From the NCBI GenBank assembly GCA_002701385.1, contig NZVD01000063.1, forward strand, positions 36,099 through 100,098: 64,000 nucleotides of DNA. The letters are read 5' to 3'. The notes under the pieces were generated by a model that was given only the letters and a program-made list of their open reading frames with translations, was not told the DNA's origin and did no database searches. Numbering within the stretch: the stretch's first letter is position 1; each line of letters begins with the position of its first letter. The position numbers and the translations under genes were made by a program. Positions 9,008-18,529 of the stretch are shown here, piece by piece. Source of the stretch: Rhodopirellula sp. (GTDB taxonomy: Bacteria > Planctomycetota > Planctomycetia > Pirellulales > Pirellulaceae).

Positions 9008-10066
9008 TTGGTGTCTACATACGCCTTCCTAATCTGGTTATTCCTCTCTCCAGCGGATGCAGCAAATGGTCCGGTGGTCGTGCATTTCACGGCACCTTGG
9101 TGTACGTCTTGCCAGAAGATGAAGCCAACGATCAAGTCGTTACAAACACTTGGTTATGACATCAGAACAGTGGACGTCACTAAAAATGAAGCGTTAGCCA
9201 AGCGATACGGTGTAGAAGAGTTACCAGCCACTGTTATCGTGCATCACGGAAAAATCAAAGACCGCACGCTCGGCCTTATCAGTCGAAAGGATCTTGAGGT
9301 ATTCCTCCGTAAGCACCACCCTGAAAAATCGCCACCTCGAATCGTCGAACCAGTGACGACAATTTCCCGGGCCGCATTCGTAGACGGCAACTTCCAGAAA
9401 GCCACTCAGTCCCGCTGGATTAGTGTAAATCGTGCAGGTGCACCCTCATTGACACAAGTACTTCCAAACTCCCCGGGGCGACAACTACTGAAGGCAACCG
9501 TCCGGATTGAACTAAGAGATGACTCCGGAGTTTCATTCGGGAGCGGTACAATTATTCACGCTCAAAATAATCGTGCGTTAATCGCCACCTGTGGACATCT
9601 ATTTCGAGGCATGCCGATGACCCAACCCGTTTCCGTGGACGTGTTTTATCCACAAGGCGAAAAGCGTGTTCAGGGGCGAATTCTGATTAGTGACGCTGAC
9701 AAATATGATGTCGCCTTAATGATCATTCCCTACCAAGGAGAGATCACTCCGATTGCTCTAGACCTGGACACTCAACTCGCACGAGGCCAGCGAGTGTTTA
9801 CAGCAGGTTGCAATCATGGCAACAAGCCAACTTTGCAAAGGAGTCAGGTCAATTCAATTAACCGTTACGACGGCCCGGAGAACATTCAAACTCAAGGTGC
9901 GCCGGTCGGCGGGCGTAGTGGGGGTGGCCTAGTGAATCAAGATGGAAAACTCATTGGAATTTGCAATGCTGCGGATTTGGAAGATGACGAAGGGTTCTAT
10001 GTCAGTGCCAAGTATATCCAGCTTATGATGCAGCGTCTTGGCATCGCGGATCTGGTCGCCCCTTAG
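9008..10066 (+). CDS. Secreted thioredoxin-like / trypsin-like protease fusion
   Basis: A 352-residue protein with a hydrophobic leader ending around SPADA. A thioredoxin fold follows (residues 20-110) with the redox site WCTSC at 31-35 and the cis-Pro segment VEELPAT. After a linker comes a trypsin-like domain with His near 197 (TCGHLF), Asp near 235 (YDVALM) and Ser near 304 (GGRSGGGLVN). It probably acts outside the cytoplasm, combining disulfide or thiol chemistry with proteolysis. The start is TTG 9008 or GTG 9011; neither has a clear Shine-Dalgarno. Its stop overlaps the stop of the converging regulator gene (TTAG at 10063-10066). The 154-nt spacer before it holds only a short TTGCC/GGCAA inverted repeat. 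Confidence 0.8.
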   Translation: MVSTYAFLIWLFLSPADAANGPVVVHFTAPWCTSCQKMKPTIKSLQTLGYDIRTVDVTKNEALAKRYGVEELPATVIVHHGKIKDRTLGLISRKDLEVFLRKHHPEKSPPRIVEPVTTISRAAFVDGNFQKATQSRWISVNRAGAPSLTQVLPNSPGRQLLKATVRIELRDDSGVSFGSGTIIHAQNNRALIATCGHLFRGMPMTQPVSVDVFYPQGEKRVQGRILISDADKYDVALMIIPYQGEITPIALDLDTQLARGQRVFTAGCNHGNKPTLQRSQVNSINRYDGPENIQTQGAPVGGRSGGGLVNQDGKLIGICNAADLEDDEGFYVSAKYIQLMMQRLGIADLVAP

Positions 10067-10629
10067 AATTCCACTCGCATAGGACGTTCTGCAACTCGCC
10101 CCACTTCTTCCGGCCCGCGGCGTTGTCCGTACTGTGGCCAGGCTGACAGTCCTTCCAATTCTGGCATTAAATCCACCAATTGTGAGACGAGTGTGTCGGC
10201 CAAAGCAGACATCTTTTCCGAAGAGGCCTCTTCACTGATACTCACCGCACTACGCATGATCCGCACCATCGCGGCTCGTTTCTTAACCGGGTTGTCCAAA
10301 GTGGATTCTGGTTCTTCAATCAAATTCGCCACGGGTACGTCTAATGCCTCACTCCACTTTGATAATTCAGTAAGCGTTAGATTGGCTGTTGGTTTTTCCT
10401 GTTTACGTAAAGTGCGTACATCAATGCCGGTATGCCGAGAAACGCTGCGTAGAGTCATTTCCTGCTGTTCCCGCACAAAAGCAATGCGATTCACGGCGTG
10501 GTCCGCCTGTTCAACAGGCAGAGAAAACTTCCGTTTGTGAGCTGCTGGTTTAATTTTCTGCTTTGCTCGCTTCATTGAAGACGGAGCCAAAGCATCGAGA
10601 AGATTAAATTGGAGATCTACAGTTGCCAT
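10063..10629 (-). CDS. XRE-family helix-turn-helix protein
   Basis: A 188-residue predicted cytoplasmic DNA-binding protein. A Cro/C1-type helix-turn-helix lies in the middle (IAFVREQQEMTLRSVSRHTG, then DVRTLRKQE), followed by a helical segment. N- and C-terminal parts are unlike known sensor domains. Start ATG 10629 (MATVDLQ) is preferred over a GTG 21 nt upstream. The gene is divergent from hisI across 277 nt and converges with the thioredoxin/protease gene, overlapping it by 4 nt. The target is unknown. Confidence 0.75.
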   Translation of the reverse strand: MATVDLQFNLLDALAPSSMKRAKQKIKPAAHKRKFSLPVEQADHAVNRIAFVREQQEMTLRSVSRHTGIDVRTLRKQEKPTANLTLTELSKWSEALDVPVANLIEEPESTLDNPVKKRAAMVRIMRSAVSISEEASSEKMSALADTLVSQLVDLMPELEGLSAWPQYGQRRGPEEVGRVAERPMRVEF

Positions 10630-10906
10630 GACAGTGGGACCTTTTCGCAAAAACCGAGTTCAGTGCTTACCCCCGTTAGACGCGCTACTTCCACGGCGCG
10701 TTCCATTGAAAAATCAAAAAAACCGTAATTTCTTTGGTAACCCTTTAGGTCCAATTCTGTTGCCTATTTGCCGCTAAAAAATGATGCCGGCTAAGAATTC
10801 AGACGATTGTCGTTGAACCTGATGTTCTAACGTTAATCATGGTTACAAATCGGCAATAACCGTTGCATAATGGACATACAAACATATTTATTTCGTAGCG
10901 AAATCA
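10630..10906. promoter_or_regulatory. Divergent intergenic region between the XRE gene and hisI
   Basis: The largest gap in this half of the window. It contains an inverted repeat GGTTA/TAACC (10841-10845/10857-10861) and a palindrome GGTAACC near 10736. TTGCAT at 10863-10868 with an AT-rich hexamer 16-17 nt later could be a hisI promoter. None is decisive; binding by the neighbouring XRE protein is a reasonable guess. Confidence 0.3.
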
Positions 10907-11299
10907 ATGACAACTGAACAACAATCACAAGAACCGGATTTCACTCGTAATGACGGGCTTTTACCTGCCATTGCTCAGGATGCGGACTCAGGCAAGATCC
11001 TAATGATGGCCTGGATGAATGCGGAAGCCTATCGGGAAACAGTACAAACCGGACGAGCTGTTTACTTCAGCCGGAGCCGTCAGAGGCTTTGGCGCAAAGG
11101 TGAAGAGAGCGGGCATGTTCAAGTCGTGGAGCAAATTTTACTCGATTGTGATCGTGACACCATTCTGATGAAGGTTCGCCAAACCGGCGCTGCCTGCCAT
11201 GAGGGATATGAAAGCTGCTTCTTTCGCGAGGTAACTGCCGATGGACTTAACATAATTGAAACCCGACTCGTCGATCCCAACGACGTCTATAAAAAATAA
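10907..11299 (+). CDS. hisI: Phosphoribosyl-AMP cyclohydrolase
   Basis: Opens the purine ring of phosphoribosyl-AMP, the third step of histidine synthesis, in the cytoplasm. The 130-residue single-domain protein has the family motifs [40 protein letters not shown] and [10 protein letters not shown]. The three Cys and the Asp residues match the zinc and magnesium sites. It is not fused to the HisE pyrophosphohydrolase. No other his gene lies nearby. Confidence 0.94.
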   Translation: MTTEQQSQEPDFTRNDGLLPAIAQDADSGKILMMAWMNAEAYRETVQTGRAVYFSRSRQRLWRKGEESGHVQVVEQILLDCDRDTILMKVRQTGAACHEGYESCFFREVTADGLNIIETRLVDPNDVYKK

Positions 11300-11341
11300 T
11301 CTCAGGTTCCCCTGAGCAAATCAAAAACAAGGATTCCTCTA

Positions 11342-11809
11342 ATGAGCGCTGATGCAAAAATTCAAGAACTAGGACTCGAACTACCTCCGGCTCCCAAGCC
11401 TGGCGGCGTATATAAACCTCTCGTCATTAGCGGTAATATGTGTTACGTTTCCGGCCACGGCCCCCTTCGTCCGGACGGTACCATGTTTACAGGTCGAGTC
11501 GGAGCCGACGTCGACTTAGACTATGGCTATCAGTCCGCACGCCAAACTGGTCTCGCAATCTTAGCGACACTCAAGGCCAATTTAGGAAGCCTTGACCGAA
11601 TCAACAAAGTGGTCAAAACACTGGGTATGGTGAACTGCAGCCCTGACTTTGGCGAGCAGCCAAAAGTAATCAATGGGTATAGCGACCTGATGGCTGAAAT
11701 CTTCGGACCGGACAACGGAGTGGGCGCTCGTAGTGCCGTTGGAATGGGAGCGTTACCCGGCAACATCACCACCGAAATCGAAGTGATTTTTGAATTGAAT
11801 GACGAGTAA
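11342..11809 (+). CDS. RidA/YjgF-family protein
   Basis: A 155-residue protein of the long RidA-like subfamily. RidA enzymes hydrolyse reactive enamine/imine intermediates made by PLP enzymes; this subfamily is less well defined. Motifs seen are LVISGNMCYVSGHGPLRPDG, GLAILATLKANLG, and ARSAVGMGALPGN with the Arg that binds the substrate carboxylate in RidA. An AAGGA about 9 nt before ATG 11342 supports the start. It lies between hisI (42 nt) and metG (39 nt) and may be cotranscribed with both. Confidence 0.85.
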   Translation: MSADAKIQELGLELPPAPKPGGVYKPLVISGNMCYVSGHGPLRPDGTMFTGRVGADVDLDYGYQSARQTGLAILATLKANLGSLDRINKVVKTLGMVNCSPDFGEQPKVINGYSDLMAEIFGPDNGVGARSAVGMGALPGNITTEIEVIFELNDE

Positions 11810-11848
11810 TTCCTTTTTTATCCAGCCCAGATTTTCTGAGACCTCTTC

Positions 11849-13897
11849 ATGACTGAACGACGAAAAATACTCGTTACCTCAGCCTTGCCCTACGCCAACG
11901 GCCCAATCCATCTTGGGCATCTAGTGGAGTACATCCAGACGGATATCTGGGTGCGATTTCAAAAGTTGCGTGGCCACGAGTGTATCTATCTTTGTGCCGA
12001 TGATACCCACGGCACAGCGATCATGATGAGTGCTCAGCGGATCGGTTGTACCGAGGAAGAATGGATCGCCGGAATCTCCGAAGAGCATCAACGCGACTTC
12101 GCTGGGTTCGGTGTAGAGTTTGATAACTACGGAAGTACGAACAGCCCTGAAAACTATGAGCTCTGTAAAGAATTCTGGCAGGCCTTTCGTGACGCGGGAC
12201 TGGTCAAAGAAGAAGCTGTCACTCAGTTATTCGATGAAGAAAAGGGCATTTTTCTGGCGGACCGGTTTGTTAGCGGATCTTGCCCGAAATGCGGTGCGGA
12301 AGAACAATACGGTGACAGCTGTGATCAATGCGGCGCAACCTACAGTGCCCGCGAAATCATCAACCCTATCAGCACGCTTTCAGGGACTACGCCTACGGTA
12401 AAAACCGCTGACCATCTGTTCATTCAAATTGAACAGTTTCATGGATTCCTGGAAGAATGGACTCAGTCCGGCGCCCATCTACAAACTGAAATCGCCAACT
12501 ATCTCAAAGGACACTTCCTCAACGAGCCTCTTCGGGATTGGGATGTCTCTCGACCCCAGCCTTATTTCGGTTTTGAAATCCCTGATGCTCCCGGCCACTT
12601 TTGGTTTGTGTGGTTTGATGCACCCATCGGCTATATGGCTTCCACTAAACAATATTGTGATCGTACCGGTGAAGACTTTGATGGGTGGTGGAAAGATCCA
12701 AATACGGAAATCCATCATTTCATCGGAAAGGACATTACCTACTTTCACACGTTGTTCTGGCCTGCGATGCTCAAGGTTGCCAATTTCAACTTGCCAGAGA
12801 AAATCCATATTCATGGCTTCCTGACCGTCGACGGGAAAAAGATGTCTAAGCGAGACGGTACCTACGTCAAAGCGGAAACATACCTCAAACACCTCAATCC
12901 TGCTGCACTACGTTATTACTATGCATCCAAACTCAATAACCGTGTGGAAGACCTCGATCTCAACCTTAAAGAGTTCACTACCAAAGTGAATACTGACCTG
13001 GTCGGGAAAGTCGTGAACCTTGCCAGCCGGACAGCGAAATTCGTTCAGGAACTTGGTCTAGCTGAAGCATACCCAGACGACGGAGGGCTATTTCAGCAGG
13101 GAGCGGAAGCAGGTAACGCTATTGCTGACGCCTATGAAGCCTGTGAGTTTAATCGAGCCATGCGGTTAATCATGGAATTAGCCGATCGTGCCAATCCATA
13201 CGTGGAGAGCCATGAACCATGGAAACTAAAGAAAGACCCCGAGCGTCAGCAAGAGCTTCAAGCTGTCTGTACTGTTGCTCTGAACCTATTTAGACAAATC
13301 GCCATTTACCTGAAGCCTGTGCTTCCTGAAATTGCCGAAAAGACAGACGCTTTGCTCGGTGAGCCAATCACCGACTGGGCACAAGCGGCGACTCCTTTGA
13401 CAGGATCTCCCGTTGCTAAATTTGAACATATGATGAAACGTATTGAAGAGAAAGACGTCGATGCCATGATTGAAGAGTCCAAAGAAGAAAATGCCGCTGC
13501 AGCAGAAACTGCGAACGAAGCACAGTATGCCGATAGTCCTCAGCCACTGATTGATGAACCACTGGCTGAGGAAATTACATTTGATGACTTCATGAAAGTC
13601 GACCTGCGTGTCGCCCGCGTCGTCAAAGCCGAACACGTAGAAGAGGCCAACAAGCTTTTGAAACTGACACTAAGCTTGGGCGGTGATGAAACGCGGCAGG
13701 TTTTTGCCGGTATTAAGAAAGCGTACAACCCAGAGGACTTAGAGGGCCGATTGGTCGTCATGGTCGCAAATCTCGCTCCCCGCAAGATGCGATTTGGCGT
13801 CAGTGAAGGCATGATCACCGCAGCAGGACCTGGCGGAGAGGAAGTCTTTATGCTGGGTATTGATGAGGGAGCCCTACCCGGACAGCGAGTTCACTAA
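11849..13897 (+). CDS. metG: Methionyl-tRNA synthetase
   Basis: Class I synthetase of 682 residues. The HIGH-type motif is HLGH at 21-24. A four-Cys zinc knuckle lies near 145-165 (CPKC and CDQC), and KMSKR near 331. A C-terminal tRNA-binding EMAPII-like domain runs from about residue 574 ([14 protein letters not shown]) to the end, giving the dimeric E. coli-type architecture. The linker between body and C-terminal domain is Glu/Ala-rich. The gene converges with the MscS-like gene, 7 nt apart. Confidence 0.96.
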   Translation: MTERRKILVTSALPYANGPIHLGHLVEYIQTDIWVRFQKLRGHECIYLCADDTHGTAIMMSAQRIGCTEEEWIAGISEEHQRDFAGFGVEFDNYGSTNSPENYELCKEFWQAFRDAGLVKEEAVTQLFDEEKGIFLADRFVSGSCPKCGAEEQYGDSCDQCGATYSAREIINPISTLSGTTPTVKTADHLFIQIEQFHGFLEEWTQSGAHLQTEIANYLKGHFLNEPLRDWDVSRPQPYFGFEIPDAPGHFWFVWFDAPIGYMASTKQYCDRTGEDFDGWWKDPNTEIHHFIGKDITYFHTLFWPAMLKVANFNLPEKIHIHGFLTVDGKKMSKRDGTYVKAETYLKHLNPAALRYYYASKLNNRVEDLDLNLKEFTTKVNTDLVGKVVNLASRTAKFVQELGLAEAYPDDGGLFQQGAEAGNAIADAYEACEFNRAMRLIMELADRANPYVESHEPWKLKKDPERQQELQAVCTVALNLFRQIAIYLKPVLPEIAEKTDALLGEPITDWAQAATPLTGSPVAKFEHMMKRIEEKDVDAMIEESKEENAAAAETANEAQYADSPQPLIDEPLAEEITFDDFMKVDLRVARVVKAEHVEEANKLLKLTLSLGGDETRQVFAGIKKAYNPEDLEGRLVVMVANLAPRKMRFGVSEGMITAAGPGGEEVFMLGIDEGALPGQRVH

Positions 13898-13904
13898 CGC
13901 TGGC

Positions 13905-15290
13905 TTATCCGTCACCCGCTTCCGCTGCGCCCAATCGCTTCCCGTCTGTCATGACTGTAACAGGCGGGAAGTCTTCTTTTGCCAAATGAGTAGTCACGGC
14001 CGACGCAGCCCCAACTCCGCGATCATGAGGACTATCAAATCGGAGCGTACTGTAATCCACGTCATTTTCTTCCTGATACATATGGAGCGTTTGAGTCGGA
14101 TAAGCAAACTGCACATCCAATTGCTGAGCGACTCGAATGATATCCGTAAGCAAACGGTGACGCTCTCTTAGTTCTGTCGGCCAGTCATCGCACTCAAAAA
14201 ACATATAGAGCAGAATATCGATACTGCTTGCACCCAGCTCGTTGACATACACCTGAAAGTAATCCTTTCGCGTGTATGGATGCCGTTTAATCAACTCTCG
14301 TACCGCTTCACAAAAAGCATCTAATTGCTCTGGCGTCGTGTCGTATTGCACTCCTAATTTGGTAGTAAACCGCCGAAATTCCCGCTTGCCCATGTTATCC
14401 ACAACGGCGGTTGTAAGTCGGCTATTCGGCAATACCATGACCGAATTGTAAAACGTACGTACCCGCGTGCTTCGCATCCCCACATTTTCAACCGTCCCTT
14501 CCACTCCGTCAGAGACAATCCAGTCGCCGATTTCAAATGGTCGATCTGCTAACACTGTCAGTGAGCCGAAGAGATTGCTTAATGTATCCTGAGAGGCAAA
14601 GGCAAGAGCGGCACCCCCAATTCCAAGCCCACCGATTAGAGCTGTCACATCCAACTGGAACACGTCTGCAAATAAGACCAAACCAACACAAACGGCAAAC
14701 GCTTTAAAGGCCTTACGCAATAACGGGACGAGCAGATCATCGAAACGAGTTTCCGAAGCGGTGGCCTTCCTGGCGATCATGGCGGCAACCCAGTCAATAA
14801 ATCGGAATGCCGTCCAAACTGCTGCAACAACTGTAAAAAACTTGAGAGCCACTGTGACAATCAACAGCAAACTCAAAGGCAACCCAATACAAAAGGCACC
14901 CCAATACCAGACAACGGCCTGAGCCAGCAATCCTACCGGCTTCCACACTTTACGCTCATTGGTGCGGTCATCCGCAGTCTCTTCCTGAGCGTCGCCTCGA
15001 CGTAACCAGCCAACCACCATTCGAAGGAGTCGACGAACACAGAGATCCGTCAGAAAGCCTAAGAATATCAGTACGAGACATCCAATCCATTGATAGTCTG
15101 CAAGTAAAAACCGAGTTGTCTGTAATGATTCGGGAAAGAGCTCACGAAATCCCTCTGCCCAATGTTCGTGTAATTCCAGAGTTGGGCTGAACTCAAATGC
15201 CTCTGTAGATTCTGGCTCTTGTGCCGTGGCCGGCATCACAAACATACTAATCGTGCCAGCAAGTACGATGGCATTTATTAGCAAACGCAT
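13905..15290 (-). CDS. MscS-family mechanosensitive channel
   Basis: A 461-residue membrane protein. An N-terminal signal-like segment ends near residue 23. Several spans follow (near 66-82, 120-150 and 195-215), then the pore helix (ALIGGLGIGGAALAFASQD) and the soluble beta domain (FEIGDWIVSDGVEGTVENVG, LPNSRLTTAVVDN), and an extended C-terminal tail. Channels of this class open under membrane tension and release osmolytes. The tail carries an overlapping terminator for metG. Its promoter would lie in the 79-nt gap to the upstream permease gene. Confidence 0.88.
   Translation of the reverse strand: MRLLINAIVLAGTISMFVMPATAQEPESTEAFEFSPTLELHEHWAEGFRELFPESLQTTRFLLADYQWIGCLVLIFLGFLTDLCVRRLLRMVVGWLRRGDAQEETADDRTNERKVWKPVGLLAQAVVWYWGAFCIGLPLSLLLIVTVALKFFTVVAAVWTAFRFIDWVAAMIARKATASETRFDDLLVPLLRKAFKAFAVCVGLVLFADVFQLDVTALIGGLGIGGAALAFASQDTLSNLFGSLTVLADRPFEIGDWIVSDGVEGTVENVGMRSTRVRTFYNSVMVLPNSRLTTAVVDNMGKREFRRFTTKLGVQYDTTPEQLDAFCEAVRELIKRHPYTRKDYFQVYVNELGASSIDILLYMFFECDDWPTELRERHRLLTDIIRVAQQLDVQFAYPTQTLHMYQEENDVDYSTLRFDSPHDRGVGAASAVTTHLAKEDFPPVTVMTDGKRLGAAEAGDG
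13941..13980 (+). terminator. Probable metG terminator inside the mscS-like 3' coding end
   Basis: CCCGTCTGT (13941-13949) pairs with ACAGGCGGG (13960-13968) with one G-U, followed by AAGTCTTCTTTT. It lies 43 nt past the metG stop, within the last codons of the opposing gene. Confidence 0.45.
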
Positions 15291-15369
15291 AGTCTAAGTC
15301 CCCACGCATAAGGATGGTTATCGCGCAGAGTATATCAACCATACGGGCTCAGTAGATAGGCCGATTGTC

Positions 15370-16149
15370 TTACTCATGCAGTGAATACGCCCATCGACGT
15401 AACACAGTGCGACCCAACAAAGACGTCAGTCCTACCATAGCAATGCCCAGTAGCGTGGAGAGCAATATGCTCGCGTACAACACCTCCACCTGGAAATTTT
15501 GACTCCCCATGAAAATGTAATACCCCAAACCACGATGGCTAATGCCATGCCCGGCCATATATTCACCGACGACAGCCCCCACAATCGTTAGCCCGGCCGA
15601 TATGCGGGCTCCCGTCAATAAATGCGGAACCGCGTTGGGCAATTTCAATTTGAGCAACCTCTCGATTCGCCCCGCCTGATATAGTTCCATCAGTTCAGCC
15701 AATCCTGGTTCGACAGTAGTCAGTCCTGTCGTGACGTTTGTGACTACAGGGAAAATGCTGATCACCGAAACGATTACAACAACGCTACCTAACCCACCTC
15801 CAAACCAGATAATCACCAACGGAGCGATCGCGACAATCGGAACGGTCTGCAACAGGATCATGTAGGGATAGACACATTGTTTTGCAAGTCGTGAAGCCGA
15901 AAATAGCAACGCCAAGAGGATTCCCAAACAGATCGAGATTGCAAAACCTAGAAAGGCCGCCTGACCGGTCACCAATGTGGCCTGAAGTAATTCGGACGCC
16001 TTACTCCAACTTACCGTAGCAATCTCGTACGGGCTCGGAAGAATGATCCGCTTAATATCAAAGATCAAATCCACCAATTGCCAGATGGCAAGCATTCCCA
16101 AAAGGAAGCCCGCGGGATAAAGGAGCTTTTGCAGCGACACTCGCTTCAT
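15370..16149 (-). CDS. ABC transporter permease, NitT/TauT/ThiX type
   Basis: Inner-membrane permease of 259 residues with about six spans. It carries the cytoplasmic EAA-type loop (ELMELYQAGRIERLLKLKLPNAVPHLLTG), broken here for length: the key part is the final LPNAVPHLLTGAR. The family moves nitrate, sulfonates or thiamine-pyrimidine precursors. The start overlaps the ATPase stop by 4 nt (ATGA), so the two are translationally coupled. The binding protein is on the opposite strand at 17452-18435. Confidence 0.88.
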   Translation of the reverse strand: MKRVSLQKLLYPAGFLLGMLAIWQLVDLIFDIKRIILPSPYEIATVSWSKASELLQATLVTGQAAFLGFAISICLGILLALLFSASRLAKQCVYPYMILLQTVPIVAIAPLVIIWFGGGLGSVVVIVSVISIFPVVTNVTTGLTTVEPGLAELMELYQAGRIERLLKLKLPNAVPHLLTGARISAGLTIVGAVVGEYMAGHGISHRGLGYYIFMGSQNFQVEVLYASILLSTLLGIAMVGLTSLLGRTVLRRWAYSLHE

Positions 16150-16880
16150 ACCAGGGACTCCTGCAGGAAGGAGGAGACTTCAGCGACTGCCTGCAGATAT
16201 TCGGAAGACGCTCGCAATTCCGGGTTTCGTTCTTCCGGAAGTTTGATCGATACATCCTGCTTTATATCTCCATACCTGTTCATTACTAATATTCGATCAC
16301 TCAAATAGACGGCCTCGGACACATTGTGAGTAACGAACATCATTGTGACTTGCTGCTGACGCCAGATTTCATGAATGAGTTGGTTCAGCTGCTGCCTCAG
16401 CAACTCATCCAATGCTGCAAACGGTTCATCCATAAACATCATATCCGGATTGGTCACTAGAGCCCGTGCCATGGAAACACGCATCCGCATTCCCCCCGAA
16501 AGCTCACGTGGGAACTTATCCTTATCCGCTTCCGCCAATCCAACCTGACGAATGGTTTCTATAATCGTCGTATCCGAAGAATTCTCTGCTACAGGATCTC
16601 TTAGTTCCAATGGAAGCCGCACATTGTCATGTACGTTTCTCCATGGCATCAAGGTTGCGTCCTGAAATACGAACGCCGGTGTCTCAAAACCTGTTTTGAA
16701 GCTTTCTGACTCAGAAGGTACCAGTCCGGCGACTGCCCGTAAAAGCGTCGACTTGCCGCAACCGGACGGGCCTACAAGACAGCACCACTGACCTGCTGGT
16801 ATTTGCAGTGATAGATCAGTCAGCACTTGTGTTGAGCCTAGCGTCACATTCAGCGATGAAATATCGATTATGTTTTTCAC
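16146..16880 (-). CDS. ABC transporter ATP-binding protein, NitT/TauT type
   Basis: A 244-residue ATPase. Walker A is GPSGCGKST at 37-45, the signature LSGGMRMRVSMARAL lies near 130, and Walker B MMFMDEPFAALD near 148. A switch His follows in FVTHNVSEAVYL. It powers the permease encoded directly downstream. The divergent gene on + begins about 110 nt away, so regulatory sites for both directions lie in a short shared region. Confidence 0.92.
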   Translation of the reverse strand: MKNIIDISSLNVTLGSTQVLTDLSLQIPAGQWCCLVGPSGCGKSTLLRAVAGLVPSESESFKTGFETPAFVFQDATLMPWRNVHDNVRLPLELRDPVAENSSDTTIIETIRQVGLAEADKDKFPRELSGGMRMRVSMARALVTNPDMMFMDEPFAALDELLRQQLNQLIHEIWRQQQVTMMFVTHNVSEAVYLSDRILVMNRYGDIKQDVSIKLPEERNPELRASSEYLQAVAEVSSFLQESLV

Positions 16881-16934
16881 AAATTCGTCGTATTCGGGGG
16901 GTGATTCGGAACTGATTTAATGCTTGAATCCTTT

Positions 16935-16940
16935 TATAAT
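16935..16940 (+). promoter_or_regulatory. Consensus -10 hexamer for the CbiX-like operon
   Basis: A perfect TATAAT lies 51 nt before ATG 16992. The -35 side is weak (around 16912-16918). Its position inside the longer possible reading frame argues that translation starts at 16992, not 16920. Confidence 0.45.
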
Positions 16941-16991
16941 AGACGACGTCGGCTCATCATTGACCACCAATCGCCTCGGTATTCCAAGACC

Positions 16992-17459
16992 ATGCAAGTT
17001 CCGTCCATTCTCAATTTGCCGGATCAGATTCAAGTGCAAGGGATCATCCCTGAGGATTATAACTTGGATCAACTGGGGATCGTGATTGTAGACCACGGAT
17101 CAAGACGTGACGAAAGCAATCAATATGTTAAACAGATTGCTCAGATGTTCAGGCAGCAAACAGATTTCAAAATTGTCGAAGCTGCTCATATGGAACTAGC
17201 TGCACCTGATATAGACACGGCGTATAAGTCCTGTGTCGCTCAGGGTGCTCGATATATTGTTGTCCACCCATATTTCCTCGCCCCAGGGCGACATTGGCAA
17301 GAAGATATTCCTGAACTAGCGCGTATGGCCTCTGAAAAGCACCCAAACACTGCTTGTGTCGTCACTCCTCCATTGGGCATTCATGAAGCAATGATCCAAA
17401 TCATGAGCACTCGCGTTCAGAATGCTCTTCCTTCAACCTCCGAAATAACAAATGGCTAA
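16992..17459 (+). CDS. CbiX/SirB-like sirohydrochlorin chelatase family protein
   Basis: A single-domain protein of 155 residues. The family active-site segments are VDHGSRRDESN, with the His of the usual GHGSR motif, and HPYFLAPGRHWQEDIP, with the second metal-binding His. Relatives insert Co or Fe into sirohydrochlorin. The frame is open to an ATG at 16920, but the extra 24 residues are unlike the family and overlap a TATAAT box, so ATG 16992 is preferred. The gene overlaps the next one by 8 nt, so chelatase and binding protein are translationally coupled. Metal and tetrapyrrole cannot be deduced. Confidence 0.78.
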   Translation: MQVPSILNLPDQIQVQGIIPEDYNLDQLGIVIVDHGSRRDESNQYVKQIAQMFRQQTDFKIVEAAHMELAAPDIDTAYKSCVAQGARYIVVHPYFLAPGRHWQEDIPELARMASEKHPNTACVVTPPLGIHEAMIQIMSTRVQNALPSTSEITNG

Positions 17460-18435
17460 ATCGATCTTCACCATACTCCTCGTCGCCGTAAGCATGCTGA
17501 CGGGATGTCGCTCTGAGAAGGCGCCAACGAAACCAACCATCACTGCATCCGAGGATTCTCTTACGAAGGTGTCGCTGCAACTTAATTGGTTCCCGGAGGC
17601 CGAACATGGAGGATACTATACAGCGGCATTATATGGATACTTTGAAGAGGAGGGGTTGGACGTTGAAATCTTGCCGGGAGGCCCCAATAGCCCTGTGATT
17701 CAACAACTCGTCTCCGGCCAGGCAGATTTTATCGTTGGGAATGCTGATCAGGTACTTACCAGTCGAGCCAAAGAATCTGACGCGGTCGCCCTGTTGGCTC
17801 CTTTGCAAAACAGCCCTCGCTGTATAATGGTGCATGAAGAGTCCGGTATAGAGACTCTGGCCGATTTGAAGAGCATGACGTTGGGGATTAGCGCTGGAAG
17901 AGCTTTCGCTCTATACATGCAAAAACACTTGCCGATGGAGGATATCAAGATCGTCGGTTACCCGGGTAATCCATCCATTTTCGCCAATGATCAGAATTTT
18001 GGACAGCAGGCCTACGTTTTCAGCGAACCATTTACCGCCAAGACTCTCGGGGCAAACCCTCGTACATTAATGGTCTCCGATATTGGCTACAATCCTTATA
18101 CCAGCCTGTTGATCGCGACTCGGCAGCGAATTGAGTCTGAGCCGAAATTAATCGAGAAAATAGTAAGAGCCAGTCAAAAAGGATGGATTCACTACCTCAA
18201 AGATGCAACCAAAACCAATGAACATATTCACTCGCTAAATGAAGAAATGGGTTTGGAAATACTTGCCTTCGGAACGGAAATCCTTCAATCACTTTGTCTT
18301 CCAGACGACCTCTCGGAAGATCAGCTGGGTAAGATGACGCTAGAACGTTGGACTCAACTAAGAGACCAACTTATCGAAATTGAATTAATCGACGACACCG
18401 TCAATCCAGTCGATGCATTCCTGCCGACGAATTAG
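17452..18435 (+). CDS. NMT1/THI5-like ABC substrate-binding lipoprotein
   Basis: A 327-residue binding protein with a lipobox LTGC (Cys19), so it is probably anchored in a membrane facing the periplasm. The mature part starts with the family hallmark LQLNWFPEAEHGGYYTA and continues with GYFEEEGLDVEI, QLVSGQADFIVGNADQVL and EESGIETLADLK. Relatives bind thiamine pyrimidine precursors, nitrate, taurine or riboflavin-like compounds. It should deliver substrate to the divergent ATPase/permease pair. No TPP-riboswitch-like leader is visible upstream. Confidence 0.87.
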   Translation: MAKSIFTILLVAVSMLTGCRSEKAPTKPTITASEDSLTKVSLQLNWFPEAEHGGYYTAALYGYFEEEGLDVEILPGGPNSPVIQQLVSGQADFIVGNADQVLTSRAKESDAVALLAPLQNSPRCIMVHEESGIETLADLKSMTLGISAGRAFALYMQKHLPMEDIKIVGYPGNPSIFANDQNFGQQAYVFSEPFTAKTLGANPRTLMVSDIGYNPYTSLLIATRQRIESEPKLIEKIVRASQKGWIHYLKDATKTNEHIHSLNEEMGLEILAFGTEILQSLCLPDDLSEDQLGKMTLERWTQLRDQLIEIELIDDTVNPVDAFLPTN

Positions 18436-18462
18436 CAGTCATCTAGCAATCAGATGAAAGTC

Positions 18463-18492
18463 TTGGATTACCTCCCCTCAATGCTGTATTAT
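18463..18492 (+). promoter_or_regulatory. Candidate sigma70-type promoter for floA
   Basis: TTGGAT (18463-18468) and TATTAT (18487-18492) are separated by 18 nt and lie 37 nt before the floA ATG. They fall in the 94-nt gap after the binding-protein gene. Confidence 0.4.
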
Positions 18493-18529
18493 CAATAACA
18501 GTAACCCCCTTTTTCTACGGAACAACAAA

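Noticed and set aside
16881..16991. TPP riboswitch upstream of the NMT1-like transporter
   Set aside because: The region is too short and shows no conserved thi-box text such as CTGAGA.
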